DNA of 6,929 nucleotides from positions 1 to 6,929 of the forward strand of contig WAQR01000214.1 of NCBI GenBank assembly GCA_015520145.1. Reading direction: 5' to 3'. The notes under the pieces are model-generated. The model searched no databases. It saw only the letters and a list, made by a program, of their open reading frames with translations, and was not told the DNA's origin. This document shows positions 1 to 6,922 of this stretch, in pieces. The position numbers were made by a program, and so were the translations under genes. Each line of letters starts with the position of its first letter. The first letter of the stretch is position 1. This DNA comes from Candidatus Hydrothermarchaeota archaeon. Its GTDB lineage: Archaea > Hydrothermarchaeota > Hydrothermarchaeia > Hydrothermarchaeales > WAQR01.

Positions 1-17
1 ATGTGTATAAGAGACAG
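1..17 (+). other. Residual Tn5/Nextera mosaic-end adapter (library artefact)
   Basis: The first 17 bases, atgtgtataagagacag, match the last 17 of the 19 bases of the Tn5 mosaic end used in Nextera tagmentation libraries. They sit exactly at the contig end, where untrimmed adapter is expected. Genomic sequence therefore starts at 18. By chance the adapter keeps the methyltransferase frame open, so an automatic translation would add about six false residues at its truncated end. Confidence 0.95.
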
Positions 18-1489
18 GAAATAAGACTATCCCAACTTCTTGCACCTGACCCACTTGCATTTGGCTCTGCATAATCCCAAACCATTGGGAGTGCTTGGCG
101 AGAAAACATATTCCCCATCTTTTCATAACCAGATTGCCATTGTGTTAAACGGTTATATGACATTCCCATTCTATCCATAGTAAGCGCCAAATACCCCATC
201 ACCGCCTTCGCCGCCTCATCTGGTTCGAGACCATATTTTTTCAATTCCGCAGCAGCACAGTCCTCTTTTATCCCCTCGTAGCTTTTCTTGATTTTGTCCA
301 TGAATGTGATAAGGGCAAGTTTTTGGCGGGAGTTGAAAAGGTCTCCCCAGGTATTTAGCCCATAATTCCCAATGGAAAATGCTCTTTCTGCACCCCTACC
401 TTTTCCCGCGGGTGTAGGTTCATCTGGTACTGGACTGTCCAGGTAAGGCCAATCGGCAACCTTTTCCTCCAAGTATTTTTCAGCACCTCTAAAAACGCTC
501 ATATCTTTTTCTGTGGCAATCCTATACTTCTTTCCTATAACTCCTGGCTTATGAAGCACGACAACGATTAGCCGCTCACCCATTTTTCCTTCTCTGGCTA
601 ATCGCTTCACATCTACTGCTTTTGTAACCTGACCGCATATTGGACACTGGGCATTTCCTCTGGTAATAGTCCCCTCACCCGGATCAAAATCGATCTCTGC
701 CCCTTCCTGGATGACAAAATCCACCCGCCTATTTTCTCTATCCACCACCGGTTTGTAAGCCACTTTTTTCTTCTCCTTCTTCGCCAGCCAGAACTGCCTG
801 ACAAGCGGTATCTCTGCCCCACAGGAAGGATTCTGGCACGGGATTGTCCTCGCCCAGATATACCCAACGGGAATAGAGCCATCTGGCTCGCAGGGATAGA
901 AACGCCCAATCTCCTCCTTTGCCTCTTCGAGGATTTTGTTTGCCCATTTCTCCACCATGTAAGAGAGGAAATTCACCTTCTTTGGACCGTCGAAAGACTG
1001 CTGGACCTCTTGCTCTGGGTTTGGAATATCAACCCCAAACTTCTGCGGCCACTCAAGGGTCGCCTTTTCGATAAAGACCGCCACAGGATTCAGGTCATTG
1101 GCATGGGTCTCGCAGCCCAGGCGCAGGGCCTCAAGTGGTATCGAGCCCCCGCCAGAAAACGGGTCAATTACCCTCGGCGGGTTATCGCCCCACTGCTCTT
1201 TGAGTAACTTTTTGGCCTTCTTTATCCACCTGCCATTGCCGTTTTTCACTTCCTCCCAGGGAGACATCTTTGCAATGACCTCTTTAATCTCCTCCCTCTT
1301 CTCCCTGTCTTCAGGCAAATCGATAAGTGCGGCAAAGGCCGTGGCCCTGGACGCCGCCAGGGGACGGCGCGCCCACCAGATATGCAGCGTCGAAGGGTGG
1401 CCGTGCCGGATATTCTTCTCCCTGGCAGACTCTTCAGATATCTCTGCCAGAGGCATATCATACTCAATGAACCGCTTCTTCATTTCCAT
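18..1489 (-). CDS. DUF1156-type DNA methyltransferase, N-terminal 490 residues (3' end off window)
   Basis: This is a probable SAM-dependent DNA (adenine-type) methyltransferase of the large DUF1156 class, about half present. Residues 8-50 carry the DUF1156 signature, including HPSTLHIWWARRPLAASRA (31-49). SAM-binding motif I is DPFSGGGSIPLEA (109-121), followed by NDLNPVA (131-137). A zinc-ribbon-like insert has C218-x4-C223 and C282-x2-C285. Residues 376-460 (GLNTWGDLFNSRQK, and AVMGYLALTMDRM at 429-441) resemble the stretch before the catalytic (D/N)PPY motif, which lies beyond the edge, so activity cannot be judged. Family members are usually about 900-1000 residues. The start is ATG at 1489, 5 nt after the helicase stop, with AGGTGGAAGG upstream inside the helicase gene; a second in-frame ATG at 1483 is possible. 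Close spacing implies co-transcription and perhaps translational coupling. The gene is GC-rich in its first half and AT-richer in the second. The reading frame was translated by hand. Confidence 0.88.
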
Positions 1490-1494
1490 CTTAT

Positions 1495-4400
1495 TCACAC
1501 AGCCTTCCACCTGTCAAACGGGATAATGTATCCCGTGGCATATATGTCCTCATCCAGCTTAAACACCTCTGCCGGGCTCTGAATCCTCTTTAACCCTGGC
1601 CTGTCGCCCCCTGCACGGGTTACTATATACAGCCAGTATCTTTCCTTGAAACGTCTTGCCTTCTTCCACTCGTTTGCTGAGAGGCGCACCGCCCCCTCCC
1701 TTGCCCTGGCCTTGACCTCAATATAGCGGATATCCCTGAAAGTGCCGTCCTCATTGTACCTTACCGAGCGGATATCAAACCCCAGGTTCTCCGTCGATAC
1801 GTCCTCAGGGATCCACCCCTCATCCCGCTCATGTTTCATAGCAATTTCCATGCCAATCCTCTCAACCTCAGGATCAGAGACCATCCCCCCCTCAGATATT
1901 TCTTCCTTCTCAATGCCCACTCTCTCCATCGGCAGGACAACCGCACCGCCCAAAATCCGCGGCCCAGAAACGGTCAGTTGGCCTTCGAGTAGGATCTCTT
2001 TTTCAAGTTCCTCCCTCTTTTTCTCAAGGTCTTCCTTGCGGCGTTCTTCGTTAAATATCGGCATGCTCATATCCGTGCCCTCCACCTGTTTCTGCTGGTA
2101 CTGGAGCAGCTTATCATTTGACTCCTGGAGAAGATAGTCTATAGAGCGCAGGCCATACCTTTTCTTAATCCTGATGTCGTTTTTACGTCTCTTTTCTATT
2201 TCGTCCCTGTAAGGAAACAGCACTTCAGTTACTGCATGCTCCTCGACTGCCTCCCTCTCACCCAGGAGCCTCCTCACACTATCATCAAATTCTACATCCT
2301 TCAAGGGTCTCAAATCCCACAGCACCGACGGATTGACTGCATTTATCTCACCCTTTGTATTGTGGTACAGGCAAAAGACCCTTTTTCCAGCAGTGTTTCC
2401 ACTGCCATCAGTTACCTCACCCTCAATAAACCAGAGGACACCCTCTCTTTGATTGGTCTCGTCACCAAAAACTGCAATGGAATTCTCATCTGCGCCATAC
2501 TCATCCAGGATCTTCTGGTTTACCGCCTCAAGTAGTGGATGTCCTGGAGCAATGAACTCATACGAGAAATCATCTTTAGCAACCTCTTTTTCAAAAGTCG
2601 CTTTTGCGTATTCCCGCAAAACTCTGCCGTAATTGGACCTGAATGGATAATCGTCATTGTATCTTCTAAGCTCGAAAGGAACAGACGCGATCCTGTAGTA
2701 TCCACTCCTCTTCTTCGCCTTTCCCCCACGTTTCTCGAACGCCCTCAAAAAGTAGTCTTCTATGTATTCCGGCATAAGCCTGTTCTCGTCTGCGGTGTGG
2801 ACCTGCTTCTCCATGCCGGAATAGTCAATATGCTTTGTCGCAAGGCCGGTCATGAAAATCTTTTCGATGTGCTCCCTGATCTCGGCCTCATCTATGTTGT
2901 CGACGTACTCATAAATCTCTTCCATTCTGCGCTGGTTGAATATGGCATCTTTAAAGAGTTCGTCCAGCCGTCTTCCAGGGATTACGTTTTCAATGATATC
3001 AAACACCCTGTCCGAGCCCAGGGCATCCCGCATCAGATTGAGCTTTTCAAAGAGTCTGTCCAGTATCTGCCCCTCACGGGTATCCCTGCTCACCATATTG
3101 TAAATATAGACTTCGTAATTTTGTCCATAACGATGAATACGACCCATGCGCTGCTCCAGACGGTTCGGGTTCCAGGGGATGTCATAATTTACCATCAGTG
3201 AGCAGAATTGAAGGTTGATTCCCTCACCGGCGGCTTCTGTCGCCACCATTATCTGGGATGTGTTCCTAAAGTCATTCTCTGCATCTATCCTTGCATCCAG
3301 ATTCATGTTGCCATGAATGGTAGTAACACTGTATCCCCACTCTCTAATCTTCTGTTCCAGATGATCGAGGGTATCTTTAAATTCGGTGAAAACCAGAAGC
3401 TTTTTTCCATTAAGATTCGCCAAAATTTCGTCCCTGAGTTTAACCAGTTTGCTCTCGATCTCCTGCTCTTTGACTTTTTTGGCCTTTACTATTAGTTTAG
3501 ATATCACATCTATTTCCCTTTTCACCTCATCGAGGTTTCTGGCTATTGTCAGGTGCTCTAGCTTCTCTTCAATCTTCCACCTCTCCTCTTCTTCAAGGTC
3601 CTCAAGATCCTCTTCACTTAGTCTTCTTATCTTTTCATATTCCTCTTCCTCCTGCCTTATCAACTCAGGTAGTTCAAGGAGTTCTTCAAGTCTCTCTTTA
3701 CGTCTTTCAAGGGAACGCAAAATAGCATGGACACTGGAAGTCAGGCGCCTTTGAAGGATCATCAGTGCAAAGGTAATGCTTCTGTTTTCCTTTGCTCTAT
3801 CAAAATAATCCTGGACATATTTCGTTACACTGTTGTAAAGGTCCCTCTCTGCGGGAGTGAGGCTGAAGACCACAGTCGTTACGTGCCTTGGGGAAAAGAG
3901 TTTGTTTCCCTTAAACCCTTTCATATCTTCTTTTAAACGCCGGACAAATATGGGGTTCTCCTTCTTTTCAACAGATTCTTGAAGAAGCTCGGTTTTTGAA
4001 AAGAATCCCGGCCGAAGTAGATCTAGAAACAGGCGGAAATTTTCTTCATCTCCACGGTGAGGCGTGGCTGTTAAAAATAGCATGTGGGCAGTTATTGCCG
4101 ACAGCACCTCTCCCACTTTATACCTCTGGGTCTTATCTATCTTCGGACCGTTTTTAGTTGGATACCCGTAAGCAGACATCTTATGGGCTTCGTCAACTAC
4201 TACAAGGTCCCATTGGGACGTCCTCAATCTATTGAGGATATCTTCCTGCTTTAGAAAATCCAGCGAGGCTATGCATCTATCCTGGTCATCCCATATATTT
4301 TCCCCCCAGAATGATACATCCATGAGCTGCCTGCTTATCAAAGTGAAATGTGTCCTGAACTTCTCTTTCATCTCTCTTTGCCATTGATACTTGAGATGGC

Positions 4401-4869
4401 CGGGGGCTACAATAAGTATCCTCTTGGCCATTTTGCGGTATTGAAGCTCTTTTATAATAAGACCCGCCATGATAGTCTTCCCTGCCCCGGCATCGTCAGC
4501 AATTAAAAAACGGATTTTAGGATTTTTGAGTACATACTCATAAACTGCCTCTATTTGATGTGGCAGGGGGTCAACTTGAGACACATTGACTGCAAGCAGG
4601 GGGTCGAACTGGTAGGCAAGTCTGATACGGTTAGCTTCTATAAAGAAAAAGAAGTCTTCGCTATCCTTCATTGAAGATAAATCACCGCTGATAATCTTGA
4701 CGAGATCTAACTGTTCCTCGGTGATCCTCAGGGGTTTGAATTCATTCGTTTCATTTAATACAACTTCGAGCAGGTAATACCCTGTTTTCTTTTCAAATTT
4801 TTTCACTGTCGCAGTGCCGTTTAAAAAGTCTGCTTTGATGTGTTGCCCTTCAGTCAGATTCATATTCAT
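1495..4869 (-). CDS. SNF2-type helicase/translocase with C-terminal DUF3883 domain (DrmD-like)
   Basis: This 1124-residue superfamily-2 ATPase probably moves along double-stranded DNA. Lobe 1 has Walker A DDAGAGKT (125-132), DEAH (226-229) and motif III TATPHRG (267-273). A highly charged, probably coiled-coil insert covers about 385-480. Lobe 2 has LVFTEF (492-497), motif V ATEAAGEGINLQF (543-555) and motif VI QRMGRIHRYGQ (573-583). All core motifs look intact. A long middle region of unknown role (about 640-990) leads to a DUF3883-like domain (about 1000-1100) with GFDI (D1032) and YIEVKA (E1051, K1053), a PD-(D/E)XK-like arrangement. The architecture resembles DISARM DrmD and helicases beside DUF1156 methylases; I give no symbol because the rest of DISARM is not visible. 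Start: ATG at 4869, but GGGG lies only 2 nt before it and 8 nt before the in-frame ATG at 4863, so Met3 may be the true start. The gene follows a 124-bp spacer and probably has its own promoter. Confidence 0.93.
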   Translation of the reverse strand: MNMNLTEGQHIKADFLNGTATVKKFEKKTGYYLLEVVLNETNEFKPLRITEEQLDLVKIISGDLSSMKDSEDFFFFIEANRIRLAYQFDPLLAVNVSQVDPLPHQIEAVYEYVLKNPKIRFLIADDAGAGKTIMAGLIIKELQYRKMAKRILIVAPGHLKYQWQREMKEKFRTHFTLISRQLMDVSFWGENIWDDQDRCIASLDFLKQEDILNRLRTSQWDLVVVDEAHKMSAYGYPTKNGPKIDKTQRYKVGEVLSAITAHMLFLTATPHRGDEENFRLFLDLLRPGFFSKTELLQESVEKKENPIFVRRLKEDMKGFKGNKLFSPRHVTTVVFSLTPAERDLYNSVTKYVQDYFDRAKENRSITFALMILQRRLTSSVHAILRSLERRKERLEELLELPELIRQEEEEYEKIRRLSEEDLEDLEEEERWKIEEKLEHLTIARNLDEVKREIDVISKLIVKAKKVKEQEIESKLVKLRDEILANLNGKKLLVFTEFKDTLDHLEQKIREWGYSVTTIHGNMNLDARIDAENDFRNTSQIMVATEAAGEGINLQFCSLMVNYDIPWNPNRLEQRMGRIHRYGQNYEVYIYNMVSRDTREGQILDRLFEKLNLMRDALGSDRVFDIIENVIPGRRLDELFKDAIFNQRRMEEIYEYVDNIDEAEIREHIEKIFMTGLATKHIDYSGMEKQVHTADENRLMPEYIEDYFLRAFEKRGGKAKKRSGYYRIASVPFELRRYNDDYPFRSNYGRVLREYAKATFEKEVAKDDFSYEFIAPGHPLLEAVNQKILDEYGADENSIAVFGDETNQREGVLWFIEGEVTDGSGNTAGKRVFCLYHNTKGEINAVNPSVLWDLRPLKDVEFDDSVRRLLGEREAVEEHAVTEVLFPYRDEIEKRRKNDIRIKKRYGLRSIDYLLQESNDKLLQYQQKQVEGTDMSMPIFNEERRKEDLEKKREELEKEILLEGQLTVSGPRILGGAVVLPMERVGIEKEEISEGGMVSDPEVERIGMEIAMKHERDEGWIPEDVSTENLGFDIRSVRYNEDGTFRDIRYIEVKARAREGAVRLSANEWKKARRFKERYWLYIVTRAGGDRPGLKRIQSPAEVFKLDEDIYATGYIIPFDRWKAV

Positions 4870-4916
4870 TTTCCCCGTGCTACCAGCGAATAGTTGACGT
4901 TCAAAAATAGGATTAT

Positions 4917-4945
4917 GTTATATATAAAATAATGCCCTTATTCAA
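4917..4945 (-). promoter_or_regulatory. Candidate promoter of the helicase-methyltransferase unit
   Basis: On the minus strand TTGAAT (4940-4945) is followed after 17 nt by TATAAC (4917-4922), a fair sigma70-like pair with optimal spacing. The same block contains TTTTATATATAAC (4917-4929), which reads equally well as an archaeal TATA box about 55 nt before the helicase ATG, leaving a leader of roughly 30 nt. Which reading applies depends on the host. A dyad, AATAA-5 nt-TTATT (4928-4942), lies inside the spacer and could be an operator. Confidence 0.5.
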
Positions 4946-4948
4946 AAG

Positions 4949-4992
4949 ACCTGATGGGGCATCCGGGAGGTATCGTAGCACCTGGCAGGCAC
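4949..4992 (-). terminator. Weak hairpins after tcmP, possible terminator
   Basis: Just after the tcmP stop, 4978-4992 can form a 6-bp stem with two G-U pairs and a 3-nt loop. Further on, ACCT/AGGT plus GATG/CATC (4949-4971) can form a bulged stem followed by CTTTT. Neither is a strong intrinsic terminator. Partial termination or readthrough into the helicase gene are both plausible. Confidence 0.25.
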
Positions 4993-4993
4993 T

Positions 4994-5977
4994 TTAATAG
5001 TCGTCAAGACTGGTTGTCAGACCTGCCTTCTTAGCACGTCTCTTCCCCTTACGCTTATGCTTCAATCGCTTCGCTTTTGTTGCCCATTCATGTTGATGCC
5101 ATTCAAAGTATTTTGGTAATTTCTTTATACGCATGACATAATAACCTGCTTCGTTTTCAGTTACCAGGAAAATCGTGTAGACAAGATTCCCTTCGGTACC
5201 AGGGACAGTCAGTGCAATCGGCGGTTTGCCATAGATGTTCGCAAGTTTTGAACCGTAAATTTCAACTATCGCCTCACGTGTGTTCAATCCGTCTTCCCTC
5301 AGTTCATCCAGACGCGATCTCCATTCTTCTGTTGGCATTCCAAGAGCAATATCTAGAGCTTTTTCTTGTCCATCAGTCATCCCCGAACATCTCTGAAGTA
5401 CGGATGTCATTAGGTTGATGAACATCTCCGGTCTTCGGGTTACCTTTCCTTTTTTTGTGTAGAATACCCCTTCAGTTCTTGCTACTTTTTCGACAACCTC
5501 CCATGGTAGCTGTGAAGGGCTCCAGGGATCCAATATCCATAGGCTTGGATATTTTGGATCTACATATTTCAAGGCATTGTCTATTGCATCTCCAATGGGC
5601 TTTCCATCTAGATTTATTTTAACTCTGGGAGGAATTTCCAAGGCGTCCAACCACATATTCAATCCTCTATGCTGTTTTGCCATCTCATCTGAATCTTCAT
5701 TGAAGCTGTTCAGCCAGAGGCGTCTGCCATTTGAGTACTTGCACAAACATCTTGCAGCCAAAATGGCTGATCCATCCCACTCTTCACCAGATTCAGAACA
5801 TTTGCACCTTCCGTATGAAGCAAACATATCATAAATATCAAGGGTAGGAATGTTCTTCTTCTTTCTCCCAACTTGCTCAGACCAGATATCAAGATAAGCC
5901 TTCAAAAAGACATGCTTTTGACGGGAGTGATACTTGACTTCATCCATGAATTCTTTAGAATCGAGAGAACCCCCCAT
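4994..5977 (-). CDS. tcmP: Three-Cys-motif partner protein, TcmP family
   Basis: This 327-residue protein is recognised as the usual neighbour of DUF5131 proteins; its reaction is not known to me. Family-like features are the K-x2-FLKAYLDIW stretch (21-32), IYDMFASYGRC (48-58) where relatives tend to read like DLFAGPG, WDGSAILAAR (67-76), FNED (92-95), ILDPWSPSQLPWE (148-160) and RPEMFINLM (182-190). The D-x-F-A-x-x-G and DPW elements suggest a Rossmann methyltransferase-like fold, but this is inference, and the first motif looks degenerate. The C-terminus is very basic (about 301-318, mostly K/R), consistent with nucleic-acid binding. There is no signal peptide or membrane segment. The start at 5977 is well supported: GGAGG lies 7 nt upstream, while the out-of-frame ATG at 5982 is too close to it. 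The gene follows the DUF5131 stop by 11 nt, with the Shine-Dalgarno sequence touching that stop, so the two are almost certainly co-transcribed. Confidence 0.82.
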   Translation of the reverse strand: MGGSLDSKEFMDEVKYHSRQKHVFLKAYLDIWSEQVGRKKKNIPTLDIYDMFASYGRCKCSESGEEWDGSAILAARCLCKYSNGRRLWLNSFNEDSDEMAKQHRGLNMWLDALEIPPRVKINLDGKPIGDAIDNALKYVDPKYPSLWILDPWSPSQLPWEVVEKVARTEGVFYTKKGKVTRRPEMFINLMTSVLQRCSGMTDGQEKALDIALGMPTEEWRSRLDELREDGLNTREAIVEIYGSKLANIYGKPPIALTVPGTEGNLVYTIFLVTENEAGYYVMRIKKLPKYFEWHQHEWATKAKRLKHKRKGKRRAKKAGLTTSLDDY

Positions 5978-5983
5978 TTCATG

Positions 5984-5989
5984 TCCTCC
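5984..5989 (-). promoter_or_regulatory. Strong ribosome-binding site for tcmP, touching the upstream stop codon
   Basis: The minus strand reads TATAGGAGGACATGAAATG here. GGAGG directly follows and overlaps the last base of the TAG stop of the DUF5131 gene and lies 7 nt before the tcmP ATG at 5977. This fixes the tcmP start and suggests coupled translation with matched output of the two proteins. Confidence 0.75.
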
Positions 5990-6699
5990 TATACTCCCCC
6001 TTCTACCATTTCAGGAAACTCCTCACGTGTCACCCACCACAGATCCTTCGTGGCCATGAAGTACTTTCGTATATTTTGCTTGACAAAAATAGGTATCTTT
6101 GCTTCTTGTAATCGCTCGACAACTTCTCTGACAATAATCCTATCAGGTGGACTCGCACCAGGACCTGTTTGTGCCCCGATAATAGCCCAATCAATTCCAG
6201 ATATGTCGTCAGGAAGATTATCTCCCAATATCGGTTCAAACGAAATAAATTTTCGGGTTGCACTACACTGTTTCAATGACACAAGTGAACGTTCCCAATA
6301 ACGAGATGTCCCATCGATACTTAACCCTATCCACATATTATTAGGGAATAATGGTCTCTCAACAGGTTCTATAACCTTCTGTTTTGTTAATACTTGGTAG
6401 ATATGCCGGGGTGTTCTTTCCATTACTTTGTAGACTTCTTCGCGCCAGGATTCAGGAACTTCAGGGCCGAAAAAATCCCCCATGGAACATGTAAAGATCA
6501 TTGAAGAACTTTGCATTTTAAGAGGTTCCTCCAGGCGGCCAGGATGGAATGTGGGTGTGAAAGGGTCCTGTTCATTGTAGCCTGCTCTCCCCTTTAAGCG
6601 GTTTGCCATCTTACGGGCATAGCAGTAATGACAACCCATCGTGCAACCTGTAATAGGGTTCCAACTATAGTCCGTCCATTCAATTTTCGTCTTATTCAT
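5989..6699 (-). CDS. DUF5131 (phage Gp37/Gp68-like) protein with a radical-SAM-type cysteine motif
   Basis: This 236-residue protein opens with the characteristic KIEWTDYSWNPITGC segment (5-19) and has C19-x3-C23-x2-C26 followed by YAR, the spacing of a radical-SAM [4Fe-4S] site. Other family landmarks are MIFTCSMGDFFGPEVP (67-82), YQVLTK (101-106), NMWIGLSI (121-128), FISFEPILGD (141-150), WAIIGAQTGPGA (161-172) and IPIFVKQN (202-209). A [4Fe-4S] cluster and SAM chemistry are therefore likely, but substrate and product are unknown; similarity to SplB-type radical SAM enzymes is inference. The family is common in phages and mobile regions and is often paired with tcmP, as here. Start: ATG at 6699 gives the canonical N-terminus, with GGGTG 5 nt upstream as a Shine-Dalgarno candidate. 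It is the first gene of its transcription unit and appears complete and intact. Confidence 0.9.
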   Translation of the reverse strand: MNKTKIEWTDYSWNPITGCTMGCHYCYARKMANRLKGRAGYNEQDPFTPTFHPGRLEEPLKMQSSSMIFTCSMGDFFGPEVPESWREEVYKVMERTPRHIYQVLTKQKVIEPVERPLFPNNMWIGLSIDGTSRYWERSLVSLKQCSATRKFISFEPILGDNLPDDISGIDWAIIGAQTGPGASPPDRIIVREVVERLQEAKIPIFVKQNIRKYFMATKDLWWVTREEFPEMVEGGV

Positions 6700-6738
6700 T
6701 CAAACACCCATGTTTTTCTATCAAGAAATAGGGCTATC

Positions 6739-6744
6739 TTTATA
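6739..6744 (-). promoter_or_regulatory. Candidate TATA box or -10 element for DUF5131-tcmP
   Basis: TATAAA lies within TTTTCTATAAAGATAG on the minus strand, about 40 nt before the DUF5131 ATG. No reasonable sigma70 -35 hexamer stands 16-18 nt further upstream, so an archaeal TATA box with a short leader is the better reading if this is a promoter. Confidence 0.35.
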
Positions 6745-6785
6745 GAAAAGAGTTTGCCTAGAGCATGGGAAAAGTATCGAGGCCA

Positions 6786-6832
6786 TCCAATTAACGCTCT
6801 CAAAACCCCGTTTTAAACCCGTTTTAATTGGA
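6786..6832. repeat. 47-bp dyad enclosing two tandem 11-bp repeats
   Basis: TCCAATTAA (6786-6794) and TTAATTGGA (6824-6832) are perfect 9-bp inverted arms. Between them CCCGTTTTAA occurs twice (6807-6816 and 6818-6827) with an 11-bp period, about one helical turn. AAAAC (6802-6806) is also the inverse of both GTTTT copies. The layout suits a protein-binding site such as an operator, though a decayed mobile-element end is possible. Confidence 0.5.
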
Positions 6833-6890
6833 CAGCCCCTCTTTTGCAGACATTACATACATATAGAGATATTTTTCTCCTGCCAGACAT

Positions 6891-6922
6891 ACACCTTTAG
6901 AACAACACACATTTAGAACCGA
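6891..6922. repeat. Imperfect 16-bp direct repeat, two copies
   Basis: ACACcTTTAGAAC and ACACaTTTAGAAC stand head to tail, copies 6891-6906 and 6907-6922, with 12 of 16 positions identical by hand comparison. The contig ends 7 bp later, so more copies may follow outside the window. Confidence 0.4.

Larger units (their letters stand above)
4870..4993 (-). other. Spacer between tcmP and the helicase gene
   Basis: This is the only sizeable gap between the four genes, 124 bp against 5 and 11 bp elsewhere. Its tcmP-proximal half holds two weak hairpins and its centre holds an AT-rich promoter-like block, with a GGGG ribosome-binding candidate at the helicase end. It probably splits the locus into two units: DUF5131-tcmP, and helicase-methyltransferase. 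Confidence 0.6.

Noticed and set aside
1..17. A natural Tn5/IS50 transposon end.
   Set aside because: The sequence is the engineered hyperactive mosaic end, lies exactly at the contig edge and has no adjoining transposase, so it is library adapter.
613..947. Short minus-strand frames overlapping the methylase, one of them 98 codons.
   Set aside because: They are out of frame with the continuous methylase reading frame, which keeps its cysteine pairs through this stretch. They are Arg/Gly-rich shadow translations.
2539..3201. A 220-codon plus-strand open frame opposite the helicase gene.
   Set aside because: The minus-strand frame contains intact helicase motifs across this region (motif VI maps here). 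The plus-strand product shows no recognisable domain, so it is an antisense shadow.
1495..4869. Calling the helicase drmD and the locus complete DISARM.
   Set aside because: No DrmA, DrmB (DUF1998) or DrmC is visible, and the neighbouring methylase has DUF1156 features. The resemblance is noted but the name is not supported.
6628..6816. A 62-codon plus-strand ORF covering the DUF5131 start and its upstream region.
   Set aside because: It overlaps the conserved N-terminus of the DUF5131 protein in antisense and has no recognisable features.
6813..6890. A 25-codon minus-strand ORF (MSGRRKISLYVCNVCKRG...) with a CxxC motif ahead of the DUF5131 gene.
   Set aside because: It is very short, its AGGTG is too close to the ATG, and it ends inside the repeat/dyad element. 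It is most likely chance.
6786..6922. A CRISPR leader or short CRISPR array.
   Set aside because: The repeats are only 10-16 bp, adjacent without spacers, and of two different kinds. No cas gene is present.
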